Assembly: GCF_004379255.2 (NCBI RefSeq)
Contig: NC_056034.1
Location: forward strand, 560,501 to 624,500
Origin: Salvia splendens
Lineage: Eukaryota > Streptophyta > Magnoliopsida > Lamiales > Lamiaceae
Reading direction: 5' to 3'
DNA length: 64,000 nucleotides
The notes under the pieces are model-generated. The model did no database searches and was not told the origin of the DNA. It saw nothing but the letters and a program-made list of their open reading frames with translations. The translations under genes were made by a program, and so were the position numbers. Positions within the stretch are counted from its first letter, which is position 1. Each line of letters opens with the position of its first letter. Shown in pieces: positions 16,030-26,775 of this stretch.

Positions 16030-17067
16030 TTATCCAGTGATCATCGTCCCAGCGCCTTCATCAGTGAGAATCTCAAGGAGCAGCGAATGCTTCAGCCTCC
16101 CGTCGATGATGCTCGTCGTCCGAACACCTTGCGCCAGTGACCTCACGCAGCAGTTGACCTTCGGGATCATTCCACCAGCTATCGTCCCCTCTTCAATCAT
16201 CTTCTTCACTCCCTTGATGTCGATCTCCCTCACCAGACTCTCCGGGTCGTTCCGGTCCTCCAGTATCCCGGCCACGTCCGTCAGCAATATCAGCTTCTCC
16301 GCCCCCAGCGCCGCCGCCAGCTCACCTGCCGCCGTGTCCGCGTTGATGTTGTAGGCCTGTCCCGTTGCATCAGCAGCCACTGAGGCGATCACGGGGAGGT
16401 GATTGTTGTCAATGAGCGGCCGGATTATCGTGGGATCGACACTCGCGATGTCGCCAACGAAACCGAGCTGCGAGGCGTTCGGAGATGGCCTAGCCGTCAA
16501 GAGCCGGCCATCGATTCCCGATAACCCGACCGCGGTCCCGCCAGCTTTGTTGATCAGCGCGACGAGCTGCTTGTTCACTTTACCAACTAACACCATCGAC
16601 ACAATCTCCATGGTCGATGCATCGGTGACACGGAGCCCGTTGAGGAAATTTGGCTCGATGTTTAGTTTTCCGAGCCACTGGTTGATCTCGGGCCCCCCTC
16701 CATGGACAAATACAATACGGAGGCCAACACAGGAAAGAAGCACGACATCAGCAATCACAGATGCCTGCAGGGCCTCGGATTTCATCGCTGCTCCTCCATA
16801 CTTAACAACAATGGTCTTGCCACGGAATTTCTGGATAAAGGGCAATGCCTCGGATAAAATCTTCACTCGAGTTTGAGCAGAAGTAAAGTCTTGATCAACT
16901 TCTGGAGCTACAATCGACTGTAAAGACGATCTGAGGCTTGTGCTTATACGGCTGGGCTTGAATTTAGCCAAAGGCGCTGCGTTTTGCCTTGAAAGAGCAA
17001 AACTACTAGAATTTTCAAGAACTGCTGGTAAAGGGGAACTAATCGGGCGGATATTGGCAGCTAACAT
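16030..17067 (-). CDS. NAGK: Acetylglutamate kinase, chloroplastic
   Basis: Single coding exon of 345 aa. Residues 1-50 are Ser/Arg-rich with few acids, a plastid transit peptide. The rest is a full amino-acid kinase domain: KYGGAAM (about 89-95) for phosphate binding, VHGGGPEIN for substrate, [33 protein letters not shown] for nucleotide binding, and GGMIPKV near the C-terminus. It phosphorylates N-acetylglutamate at the second step of plastid ornithine and arginine synthesis. Plant NAGK is feedback-inhibited by arginine and relieved by PII; the C-terminal part used for this is present. The coding exon is GC-richer than the flanks. The leader from about 17838 to 17098 looks like a 5' UTR intron, and TATATAA on the minus strand near 17955 is a possible TATA box. 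Confidence 0.95.
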   Translation of the reverse strand: MLAANIRPISSPLPAVLENSSSFALSRQNAAPLAKFKPSRISTSLRSSLQSIVAPEVDQDFTSAQTRVKILSEALPFIQKFRGKTIVVKYGGAAMKSEALQASVIADVVLLSCVGLRIVFVHGGGPEINQWLGKLNIEPNFLNGLRVTDASTMEIVSMVLVGKVNKQLVALINKAGGTAVGLSGIDGRLLTARPSPNASQLGFVGDIASVDPTIIRPLIDNNHLPVIASVAADATGQAYNINADTAAGELAAALGAEKLILLTDVAGILEDRNDPESLVREIDIKGVKKMIEEGTIAGGMIPKVNCCVRSLAQGVRTTSIIDGRLKHSLLLEILTDEGAGTMITG

Positions 17068-17960
17068 CGTTTCTTCAACGGCTTCGAAAACGAACCTATT
17101 AAAGACTTCAAACTAGCAAAGTATAAGCTCATCTCCCCATCCACAAATCCAACAGTAAACGACCAAGACAAGACGAAAAAACGAGACGTATACACAACTA
17201 TTGAAGCAAAACATACAAATCTAAAATCCAAAAAAAAAAAGAAGTAAAGAATAAATGGAGAAATGCACATTGATATGAACTCCAAATTGCATAAACAGAA
17301 TGAGAACATATCTATACTCAAAGTGAATCTCTACCAAAAACATAAGGTATCTACACTCTATTTGCCCAACTTGAAACCAAGAAACCCCTTAATTTCTGAA
17401 ATTTACAAGTAACAAGAAAATCAAGAACAAGAGTTGTTTAAGACAGAATCATCCAAAAACATCAGGCAATCTCCTCACAAATCAGAACATCCAAACAGAC
17501 TAAATGCCCAAAACATAAACAAACTTTTTCACTGCATAGAGAAGCAATCGAAATCGTTCAAGAATAGGTTAATAAGTAAACGCTAAACCGAACGGAGCTA
17601 AATTAGGTTTCTGCAAACTCAAAAAATGCATCACAAAGAAAAAAAAAACCTTAATTTCCATTCCATCACTCTCAAGTTCACCTGCTTAGAAATTAGAAGC
17701 TCTCAAATATGCACAAAAAAACAAATCCTGAAGCAGTCTTTACTATCCAAGCAACATTTTGATTTCCGCATGCATTGCCATATATCAGTTGCAGACACTT
17801 CACAAGAAAAAGAAGAAGAAATGAAAATCAGCTGACCTCTTTCACAAATTAGGACAGAGAATTGCAGAGGCCAGTAGCTGGTTTCAGCTGCCAACAACAA
17901 TTAAAAATGGGGATTGCGCAATGTGACGAGGGAAGGTGTTTTGAGTGACATCATTATATA
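17068..17960 (-). promoter_or_regulatory. NAGK 5' leader and proximal promoter
   Basis: The minus strand carries a likely donor (AAAGAG|GTCAGC near 17838) and likely acceptors near 17098 or 17112, so the leader is probably split by an intron of about 0.7 kb. ACTATATAATG at about 17950-17960 is TATA-like. No peptide in this stretch looks conserved. Confidence 0.4.
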
Positions 17961-18247
17961 GTGGAGATGGAATAAAATTAGGATTTTTTGAATTCTAATA
18001 GTACTATGCAAAACAAACTTTTTATTTTACTATATTTAATTATGATTTATTCATTTCAAAGAAGAAACTTTTAATTATGATTTATTACCATTTCCGACTT
18101 TATTACCGTTTCGACCTAACCAAAGAAGACCAGCATATAATAGTTTCTTTTATTTTTGTTATGTTTTTCTTAGCAATCTGCCAATTTTTGAAGGTTTAAA
18201 TGCTAAAAAGATACACACTTTATCCGATTTTAGTTTCTAATTAGTTA

Positions 18248-18497
18248 CTCCTCCGTCCCTGAAATTTGTCACTTAATTTCATTTTCGTATGTCCCTTTAA
18301 ATTTGTTACCTTTCACTTTTACCGTTTTTTATAGTGAACATCATATTCCACTAACTAATTCTCACTCACATTTTATTATAAAACCAATATATAAAAGTAG
18401 GACTCACGTACTACTAACTTTTTCAACTCACTTTCTATTACATTTCTTAGAATTCGTGTCGAGTCAAATGTTGACAAATTATTAGGGACGGATGGAG
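18248..18497. mobile_element. Stowaway-like MITE
   Basis: Terminal inverted repeats CTCCTCCGTCCCT (left) and AGGGACGGATGGAG (right) are flanked by TA on both sides (18246-18247, 18498-18499). At 250 bp it is noncoding and typical of the TA-targeting Tc1/mariner-derived Stowaway group. Confidence 0.85.
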
Positions 18498-18603
18498 TAT
18501 TATTTACAAATACTAACACCACTTTTCAATTTTTAATAAAATGAAAACAACCAAACTTTTCAGCCTATTCAAGAACATAATATGGCTCTGATTTTATAAG
18601 ACT

Positions 18604-18939
18604 AAAGGCCAAAACTGGTCCTAAACATATGCTCATTTTACGATTTTGGTCCTATACTTTATCTTTTGAATTTTTTGCATCCTGAACATTTCAACTCGGA
18701 TCACAATTGGTCCTACACTAACAATTCCATCAATTTTTAAACTGTTTTAACCCGAATGAGACTGTTAAAACCATCAAAATCGATCAAAATCGGGTTAAAA
18801 CCGTTTAAAAATTGACGGAATTGTTAGTGTAGGACCAATTGTGATCCGAATTGAAATGTTCAGGATGCAAAAATTCAAAAGATAAATATAAAACTAAAAT
18901 CATAAAATGGGCATATGTTTAGAACCAGTTTTGACCTTT
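18604..18939. repeat. Near-perfect 336-bp palindrome (foldback element)
   Basis: The left half starting AAAGGCCAAAACTGGTCCTA is repeated inverted at the right end (TAGAACCAGTTTTGACCTTT), and pairing continues almost to the centre (AACCCGAATG...AATCGGGTTAAAACCG). The arms are about 150 bp each. It has no ORF. It is probably a MITE; I could not find a clear target duplication. Transcribed, it would form a long hairpin. Confidence 0.8.
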
Positions 18940-19320
18940 GCTCATTTTATAAAGGCTAACAGTTACTGCACTTTATATATGTTTTGAGACATTGAGGAAT
19001 CTTCTATAAATAGCAATGCATAAATCATCCTAGTATACGTTACATAAAAGTGACAAAACCGAATAAACAAAATAAGCTTAATCCAACATGTGACAATATG
19101 ACATCTCCTAGCTTTACAACACATGTTATTACTATGTATCAGTTACAACATTCATCATTGAAGAGGAATGGAATTATGTATTCCCCCACTGAAAAGGGCT
19201 TCTTCCTTCTACGTTTTATTCGGTGAACAGCCACACAATCAATCAGTAATGCTCCTCGGGGTTCAGTTTCGACATCTCATTTGGTATGTGTCTTACCCGG
19301 TTGTCACAGCCTCGTCAGCA
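18940..19320. other. 3' flank of PHL
   Basis: AT-rich sequence that probably contains the 3' UTR and polyadenylation region of the minus-strand PHL gene. No gene seen. Confidence 0.4.
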
Positions 19321-22300
19321 CTATACATTATTTACAGAGTTACTTTTGTTGACACCCTGTAGCTCCATTGGAGAGTTTGCGATGCTACCGACTGAGCCCA
19401 TGGTCTGTGAGCTCAACTGAGGACTGGCAGGACAGGCTTCTGGATTACCAGCACCCATCGGATGAATGGCCCCAGAACTGAGCTGTGGGCTCATCGGAGT
19501 TCTCTGGCTCATTTGCTGGGGACTGGCCTGCTGTTGCTGTTGCTGAGTCATTTGGTGGGGAATCCCCACGCTTGAAGGTGATCCGACTGGTGGAGGCGAA
19601 ACAACAGCTTGCAATGGTGACGTTGTTTCTTGCTGCTGTGGCTGCGGCTGCTGCTGTAGTTGCTGTTGTTGCAGCTGTTGCTGCATCTGCTGCTGTTGTT
19701 GCTGCTGCATCTGTAGTTGCTGCTGCTGTTGTTGTTGCTGTAAGTGTAGCTGCTGCTGCTGCTGAAGCTGGTGTTGCTGTTGTTGCTGCTGGTTCATGTA
19801 AGGATTCATTCCTGGTACCTTCGGTGGACCCATAGCTGTACGTTGCATCTGATTCATATTGGCCCGGTTAAGAGCAGCAGGGCTGAGCATGGAAAGATTT
19901 GATCCTGGATGCATCTGTCTAGCGCCAGGTATGCCTCCAATACTCGACTGCGGGTTTCCCAACAAATTCGCTCTGTTTTGGTTTCCCAACTTCATTTTCA
20001 TGAAAGCTTGCTGCTGTGGATTAAGCGTCCCGGATCTAATGGCATTAGTAAGACTTGCAGCAGAAGTCAGATTCATGGGGTTCTGGTTCATATTTCCTAT
20101 GTTTGACATAGAACCCATCGGAGCAGAAATGCCTGATCCACTCACACCCCTAGCCCCACCGATTCCCATGACATTGCCCAAGCCTCCAACTCCAAGCCCC
20201 ATCATATTATTGCCAATATTTCCCATCCCGACGTTTCCAAGGCCAGGCATCATTTTTCTTTGCATTGCTAACTGCTGCTGCTGCTGCGGCTGAAGAAGTT
20301 GCGATTGTTGCTGTTGTTGCATCATCTGAAACTGGAGAGCTGTATTCTTGTTCGTCGTATGAGGCCCCAACTGCATGTTAGCATTCTGAGCTATATTATT
20401 CAGATGCTGCATCGAGTTCGTTGGGAGCATCCTTTGGAACTGGGGATGCTGCTGCGGCAGTTGAGGTTGCTGTTGCATAGGCGGCAGTTGTTCGGGTTGC
20501 TGAGGCCTCGAAGACACTGAAACCCCAGGTAGAAGTCCTTGGGACATTTGAATTGCCTGAGCACCTCCTGGAGGCAGCACCCTCATGCCTTGTAGGTTCT
20601 GTGATGAGGTTGAATTACCACTGTTGCTCGGTTTTGCGACATCACTCAATTGCTGCAGGGAAACACCTTCAGAAAACTGCTGCATCTCAGGTGCTGCGCT
20701 AGTGGGAGATATTCCCGAAGGATTGGGCTGGGTCCCTGAGTTAGGATTCATCCGAACAGGTTTTGGTTGGACGTGATCCTCCATGTGATAACCTTCCCGT
20801 GTCATCTGCTCGAGTATATATTATCAGCAGCAAATTGAGCTAAATCACAATCACTGAATTTTTTAACTAAAAAGTGCTAACATACCAGTAAAGAATACTG
20901 CGCTGCAAGTAGATCGGCCATGTGCTGCATAGGCAAAACATTTTGCAATGAAGCAAAATGAGTAAGTAGTTACAGAAACAAGAAATGTCATCGTGTTTAT
21001 CAAAGTAAATTGATGCTTGAAAAGCTTACAGTATTTGGCAATGTTGGAAGGTAGTCCTCTGCAGCCAAGTAATCTGCGTCCTCTATCTCCCCTATATGAA
21101 TTGCAACAGCACCATCATATGGTTTCTCCGACATGATCATCCTAGTTCTGGACTTTTGGACCATTTGGAAGGTATTACCTGACAGATCAAATTGTCAGAA
21201 TCGGCCATATTCAGTTTGCCGATATTATAGTAGAAATATTAAGAATGTTAATTCACCTTGAAGAATGCGCTCTGCCTGAATAAAGTTCAAAATCCTGGTC
21301 TTGCAAACATTCATGCTACCACCAACCAGGGACTTTGACAGTGGCATTTGACATGTTTCATCTTTCAAATTCTCGTTGTTTGAATCACTTGAGAAATGAG
21401 ACATCAGCTGTTGAGCTGAAAATGCATTAGGCTTCCTGATAGGATACTCCTCCACCTTACCCTTTTTGCAATTAAGTTGAAACCTGAAAGCAAAAAAATC
21501 ATTATATCTAACATAAAACAAATAATTATAGACAAGACATCATTCGAGAATATATTCAACCTATTATCAAATATCAGATATTACACGAAGCCATTAGAAG
21601 TTTGTTTTCCTACAGTGGATTCTGTAATCGAGTTCAATGGTTGCTGTGACTTAAGTTCATGCTCGGTAGGACAAATGCTCACAAAAAGTCATTCACTGAA
21701 TCTTACCCGGATGGTACTAGATTTCCCAGAGTGCAACAGAATATGTAAATATGATATCTACTTGATAATTTGGTGGCATGAAAACTAAAATCAGAATGAC
21801 CATAAAAATTTGAGGATATTGATTGATGGAGATACCTCATAGCTACCATTTCTATCTTCGAGAATCTTTCCAATGTGGTCTGATCACCCAATGTCTGACT
21901 CCCAACAGGAGGGCTGCTCGCATTTATTGGCAAGCTCATATTGCCAACACTTGCTGGAGAGCCAGCTCCACTCATTGCAGGGGTCTTAGGAAGAGAATTA
22001 GATCTGCGTTTTGCAGCTGCCTGTGCATGAGGATGCCTCTGCACAGAGTCATTAGCACTTGAAGTGAAAGACGGGTTGCCACCAACACCAACAGATGTGA
22101 CCGCAGCTTTATCCTTTTGTGATGATACGAGCCCACTAGTTACAACAGCTCCAAATTGATGCCCCATAGAACCACTAGAAAATTCTCCAGATCTTGACGA
22201 CAAAGGAGATTGAGGCAAGCCACCGCCAGAAACATGAGGACTCTGAACCAATTTTCTCTTCTGGAAAGGGTCTTCCTTTCTAGAATTATTATCAACAGGC

Positions 22301-25180
22301 TGTCCAAGATTGTTCCAAGGAGATTGAGGGAAGCCGGATCTCATCATCTGATGTGGCATCCTTTGCTGCAACCGTGAGTGCTGGGAGTCGATATTTGCTA
22401 ATTCATTCTCTCCCATGGCCACACGACCATCGGGTTTATCCAATCTATCTGTCTCAACAGGTTCTTCCTTCAGGTTGTATCTTATTCCTTGCTGTCCAAC
22501 ACTGAATGGCATCTGCCCTCCTTCCTGATTTAGACTCCCTTCAAATGCCTGCTGAGGGAACTTTTGCATGCCATTGTTAGCATACTGCATGACTCTTCCA
22601 ATTGACTGCTGCTGTATTAATGTGTTCTTCCAGTGAGATTCAGACCCATGTAATGAATCCATCTGTGAACCAAAATGCTGTATATTTCCCTCGGGACCTG
22701 CATGTGTAAGCCTAGCCTTCTTGTTGGTCAATGGAGATGATTGTCCATCTTGATTCTCCCTCTTGCCATGAAGAGAAGCAGCAATGTTATCAGCGAATGG
22801 GATCATCATGTCCTGCCCACCAGGAGAACCTACAGAGGCATTCAAAAGTGCTCCTGTCCGCTGATCCTTCATCATTCTTGGGCTTACGCCTCCGGTATAT
22901 TTTGGTTGGTAGGATGTCATAGGTGAAGGCAGAAGAGAGCCATCCGACCCAAAGCTATTGCTCCTTCGTTGAAGCATAGCATTCGAAACATTATTTTGAC
23001 TGTTTGTATTCTCATAGGCTGGTTGCTGCACTAAAGTTCCTGCATCTCCCAGCCTAGAACTTTCTGGAACTCTATCAAGACTTGCCTTCTTTCCATGGTT
23101 ATTCGCTTCAGAAATCTGCCTCAATCTTTCCCTTCGCATGCTGCGTAGTTCTAAATTTAACTGAACACAGAGGTACACCAAAAATTATAACATGAAACTT
23201 AAAAACCATAAAGGGAAAAAAGAATAGACAAACCTTATTTTGGACTGGATCTTCAGATAGTTTGTCTAGCTGTGGGGAAGGATCAAGACAAAGTTGTGGT
23301 TGTATAGCTTTCAAAATTCTAGACTCCACTTCCTTTACTCAAAAACATAATAATTCCAAGTAAGAAAATTATCCTTCAGCTGCACAAATTACAGCAGAGG
23401 ATCACTTACCATCAGATCACCATATGTCCAACCATTTTCTGAAATAGCTGGAATATCCTTCACTATATTTTCCAGTGACATTTTAAGAGACACTCTGTTA
23501 ATTGCAGGTGAGCTTTCGCCAGAAGCCACGTTAACTCCTTCAGCAAAGCACTTCCGATAATCTCGCACCTGTGTTAATAATTAAATTAAATTAGGACCTG
23601 ATCTATTCCTCATAACATAAATTTCTTTGTTTTATTTTATATTTCACTTGAAAAGCATTTTGAGAAGAAGGATCCATCCAAGGTAATTGTAGTTGAGAAA
23701 AGCTATCACTAACAACTCTATTTTGGACATTGGATAGCTTACCTCACAGATAATTGTCCCATCAATATATTTGCATGGTATGTCATCCAGAATATCTCCT
23801 GGCAATCGACCAGATTCAATTGCCTTCCACCAAAAAAAGCAAGTAAGATTTTCAAAATAATAATCAGAAAAAATTGATGATTTTAATATGAAGAATTTGA
23901 CTAGAGATTCTATAAAACATGGGATCCAAATATTTATGTTGATATCGAACATTAAAAGTATGTACAACTTGGAAAACAAAATGACATGAAGGTTAACAAA
24001 ACCTGCCAATCAACATACAGCAAAGTCAACAGTTAATAAACCGTGAAAAGTGGTACTGTTAAGTAGGGAAAAGAGTGATTGCCATTTCACTGAGATTAAC
24101 ACAAAGTTATAGCACTATAAAACCTACTGCTGTAGATAAGGCATAAAACATGCTACGAGCTAAATTCCTCTAGAATGGAGATATAAATTGCAAACCTACC
24201 GAAAAAAGAGCCTCTGATGCTCTATCATATGGATGCAATAACTTCGGTACATCGTTGGATGTCTGTTTGGCAGATTCATTCTGAAGATTCATAGTGAACA
24301 TAGTCAACCAACACACAAATTACACAAAAAAAATCCCATTTTTAACATGGGACCCTTAATTTCTTTCATACAAAAATTAAGAGGGATAATGAATGGCAGA
24401 CCTCAACAGGTTTCCCGATTGAATATCCATCCGGAAAAAGTTTAAGAGTGAATGAAACTTCATTATCTAGCGAACAAGGACAGAAGAGAAAGCAGTTAAG
24501 CACAATTGTAGTAATTAATACGATACCATGAAGTCAAATATTATAAGAAAATGAGAGCAAAATCAGAATCTTGCGTACGAAGATATCTACATACCTCTGA
24601 TTTTAGTGATTCCCCTGTTCTCTCTGGCCTCTCCCTGTCCAATAAAGATCGAAATCGTTACGAAATGCAGCTCGATTTAGCAACTAAGTAGAGATAAAAG
24701 CTTCAAAGTTCCCCTTTTCCCTCATTAATTTTAAACACAATTCATCATGTTTTATCTTTATAACAAACATCTCAATTTCTATCCAGCTCCCGATGCAATT
24801 TCATTCAACAAACCCCAAATCACATAAATCTAGGGGAAAAGAAAAAGAAACGCATGTAGAGCTCGTTCTAATTGAAAAGCCTCAAATACTCACCACAATC
24901 GATAATTCTTCTCACACGAAAAGATTCAATTAGCTAATTCTACAATTCATACAGCATATATACATTCGCAAATCGAAATTTCGAAAAACATAAAGGGGGA
25001 AATTAGCAAGCGCACCAGCTTCCGAGCAGAGAGCGAAGCGGCATCAGTTTTCTGCTTCGACGCAGCAATTTGGTAATCGATGAATTCGTCATCTTCGGCG
25101 CGTACAACGGCCGCATTTGACGGCAGCGATTTCGGGCGAAATCGCCTACCTGTTTTGGAGACCTTAAACGAGATCCCCAT
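19321..25180 (-). CDS. PHL: PHYTOCHROME-DEPENDENT LATE-FLOWERING protein (12 coding exons)
   Basis: Exons on the minus strand are 25180-25016, 24634-24595, 24466-24402, 24280-24200, 23823-23743, 23568-23410, 23332-23234, 23160-21836, 21483-21257, 21178-21030, 20924-20886 and 20805-19321. All join in frame with GT..AG borders, giving 1304 aa. The N-terminus (MGISFKVSKTGRRFRPKSLP) and the block NEVSFTLKLFPDGYSIGKP identify PHL. Other family segments are LHPYDRASEALFS, DYRKCFAEG, FQLNCKKGKVEEYPIRKP and IEDADYLAAEDYLPTLPN. The last exon is low-complexity, with long Gln runs and Gly/Met/Asn stretches. In Arabidopsis PHL binds phytochrome B and CONSTANS in the nucleus and promotes flowering; the role here is by homology. 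Length is close to the roughly 1,325 aa I recall for Arabidopsis. A GA run at 25314-25330 lies in the leader or promoter. Confidence 0.93.
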
Positions 25181-26775
25181 AGCTTTAGAGATCTCTACAA
25201 GCTGAATTCACTACCTCGAGAACTTGAATAATGCATACAATTCATGTATTGAAGAGACGATTGCAGAAATGGATTTGCTTTTTCTTCTGTGTGTGACTGT
25301 GTGTATGTTAGAAGAGAGAGAGAGAGAGACGCAATTGTGTAGAACTCTTCGCTACTCGGCTTCGTCAAATTGATTACACATTCTTTCATTTTTAATTTTT
25401 AATTTGTATTTGCTAATTTTAGAAATTCTTCTATTTATAAAAATTAATAATATTTTAATTATTTTCTTTTTACCTCTCTTTTATTTTATAAATTGTACAT
25501 TAGAATTGGTGTTCGGTTAAAAATACATACGCTTGTAGAAATGAAAAGAGTAATTTTTAATGGCCTTTTTCAAATTAATCAATTCAATTTTGCACTATAC
25601 TATGTGAAAATATTGGTTATATTTTTTAGGATATTTTTTAAAAAATGTTTCTTTGTTTGGATGGCAAAAGGTAGTCTCTATACATGAAGATTAAATGAAA
25701 TAATATATCCATTTCTTGAAATGAAATGCAGGGCGAATTTAAATACTAATAAGAATATTTAAAGACTGATATATATGATCTGAGTATAAAAACCACATTA
25801 TTTCAATTGGAAAATGAATCTTAATCTACGAAACTAGATATACTAATTAAAAATTGACTAATTTTAGAGTACTAGAAGTAGTTGTAGTATTAAAGGAAGA
25901 AATAGCAAAGCCGCACTTTCACATTATGAAATATATAGTTGATGTTAAACCATAGATAATTATGATTAATTGAAAATAAATAAATAATGATAAAGTCAAT
26001 ATTATAGTATGAAAATGAAACCAAATAAAGGTTCTCAAATACTAGTATACTACTAGTATCAAGTTATGTAGGCAAAAACAATTGGGCCATAATTCTGACT
26101 ACTTTGTAAATTAAATTGGGCCTAATTAGAGACCCATAATATTTGGTCCCATTAAATAAGTAGTCCATTACTATTTTTATTTTTAGAAATATCCACGTTT
26201 GATTCTGGCTTTCCACGTCAGAATTTCAAATACAATTTTTTCTTGCATATTTTGACTATTTTTATAACTTACTCTATTTTCAAATATCATGCCATAATTT
26301 ATTTATGTATTTTGATATGGTACAATCGTTATAGCCCTGAAAATGATGAACATAAAGTAGCAGCATAGAAGCGGTTCATAACAAAATCAACATATAAACA
26401 AAAACAAACAGGCTGATTAAAACCACAATAAGAAAAACACCGCATAAACACACAAACAAATCCCGACGTTGTCCATCAACCCCTCCACTACAGAAGAATG
26501 GTTTCACGTTAGCTCTAAGTCCGAAGAGAAACTCTAACAACAACCGTAAAATACAGAACATAAGCAATAACGATAGTTAACAACAAATGATCCATATAAT
26601 TTTGTTTTCAGAGATTTTTTTTTCTTCCTTCAGTTTCATAGAAAAGTGTACAATATGTTAAGGTCTTGACATCATAGATAGTGAGAGTGGAAAATCAACT
26701 GCCTAAGACATTACCAATCAAGAAGTTACTACTATAATAAAAGAATTATAAGTACAACTTGGAAAATTTGAAACA
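25181..26775. other. Intergenic: PHL promoter and JAZ 3' flank
   Basis: The PHL promoter and leader (with the (GA)n tract at 25314-25330) occupy the left part. The rest is AT-rich and without a convincing gene. The 3' UTR of the JAZ gene should lie just below 26776. Confidence 0.45.

Noticed and set aside
19485..20293. Ala/Val-rich and hydrophobic plus-strand frames
   Set aside because: Antisense of the Gln-repeat region of PHL.
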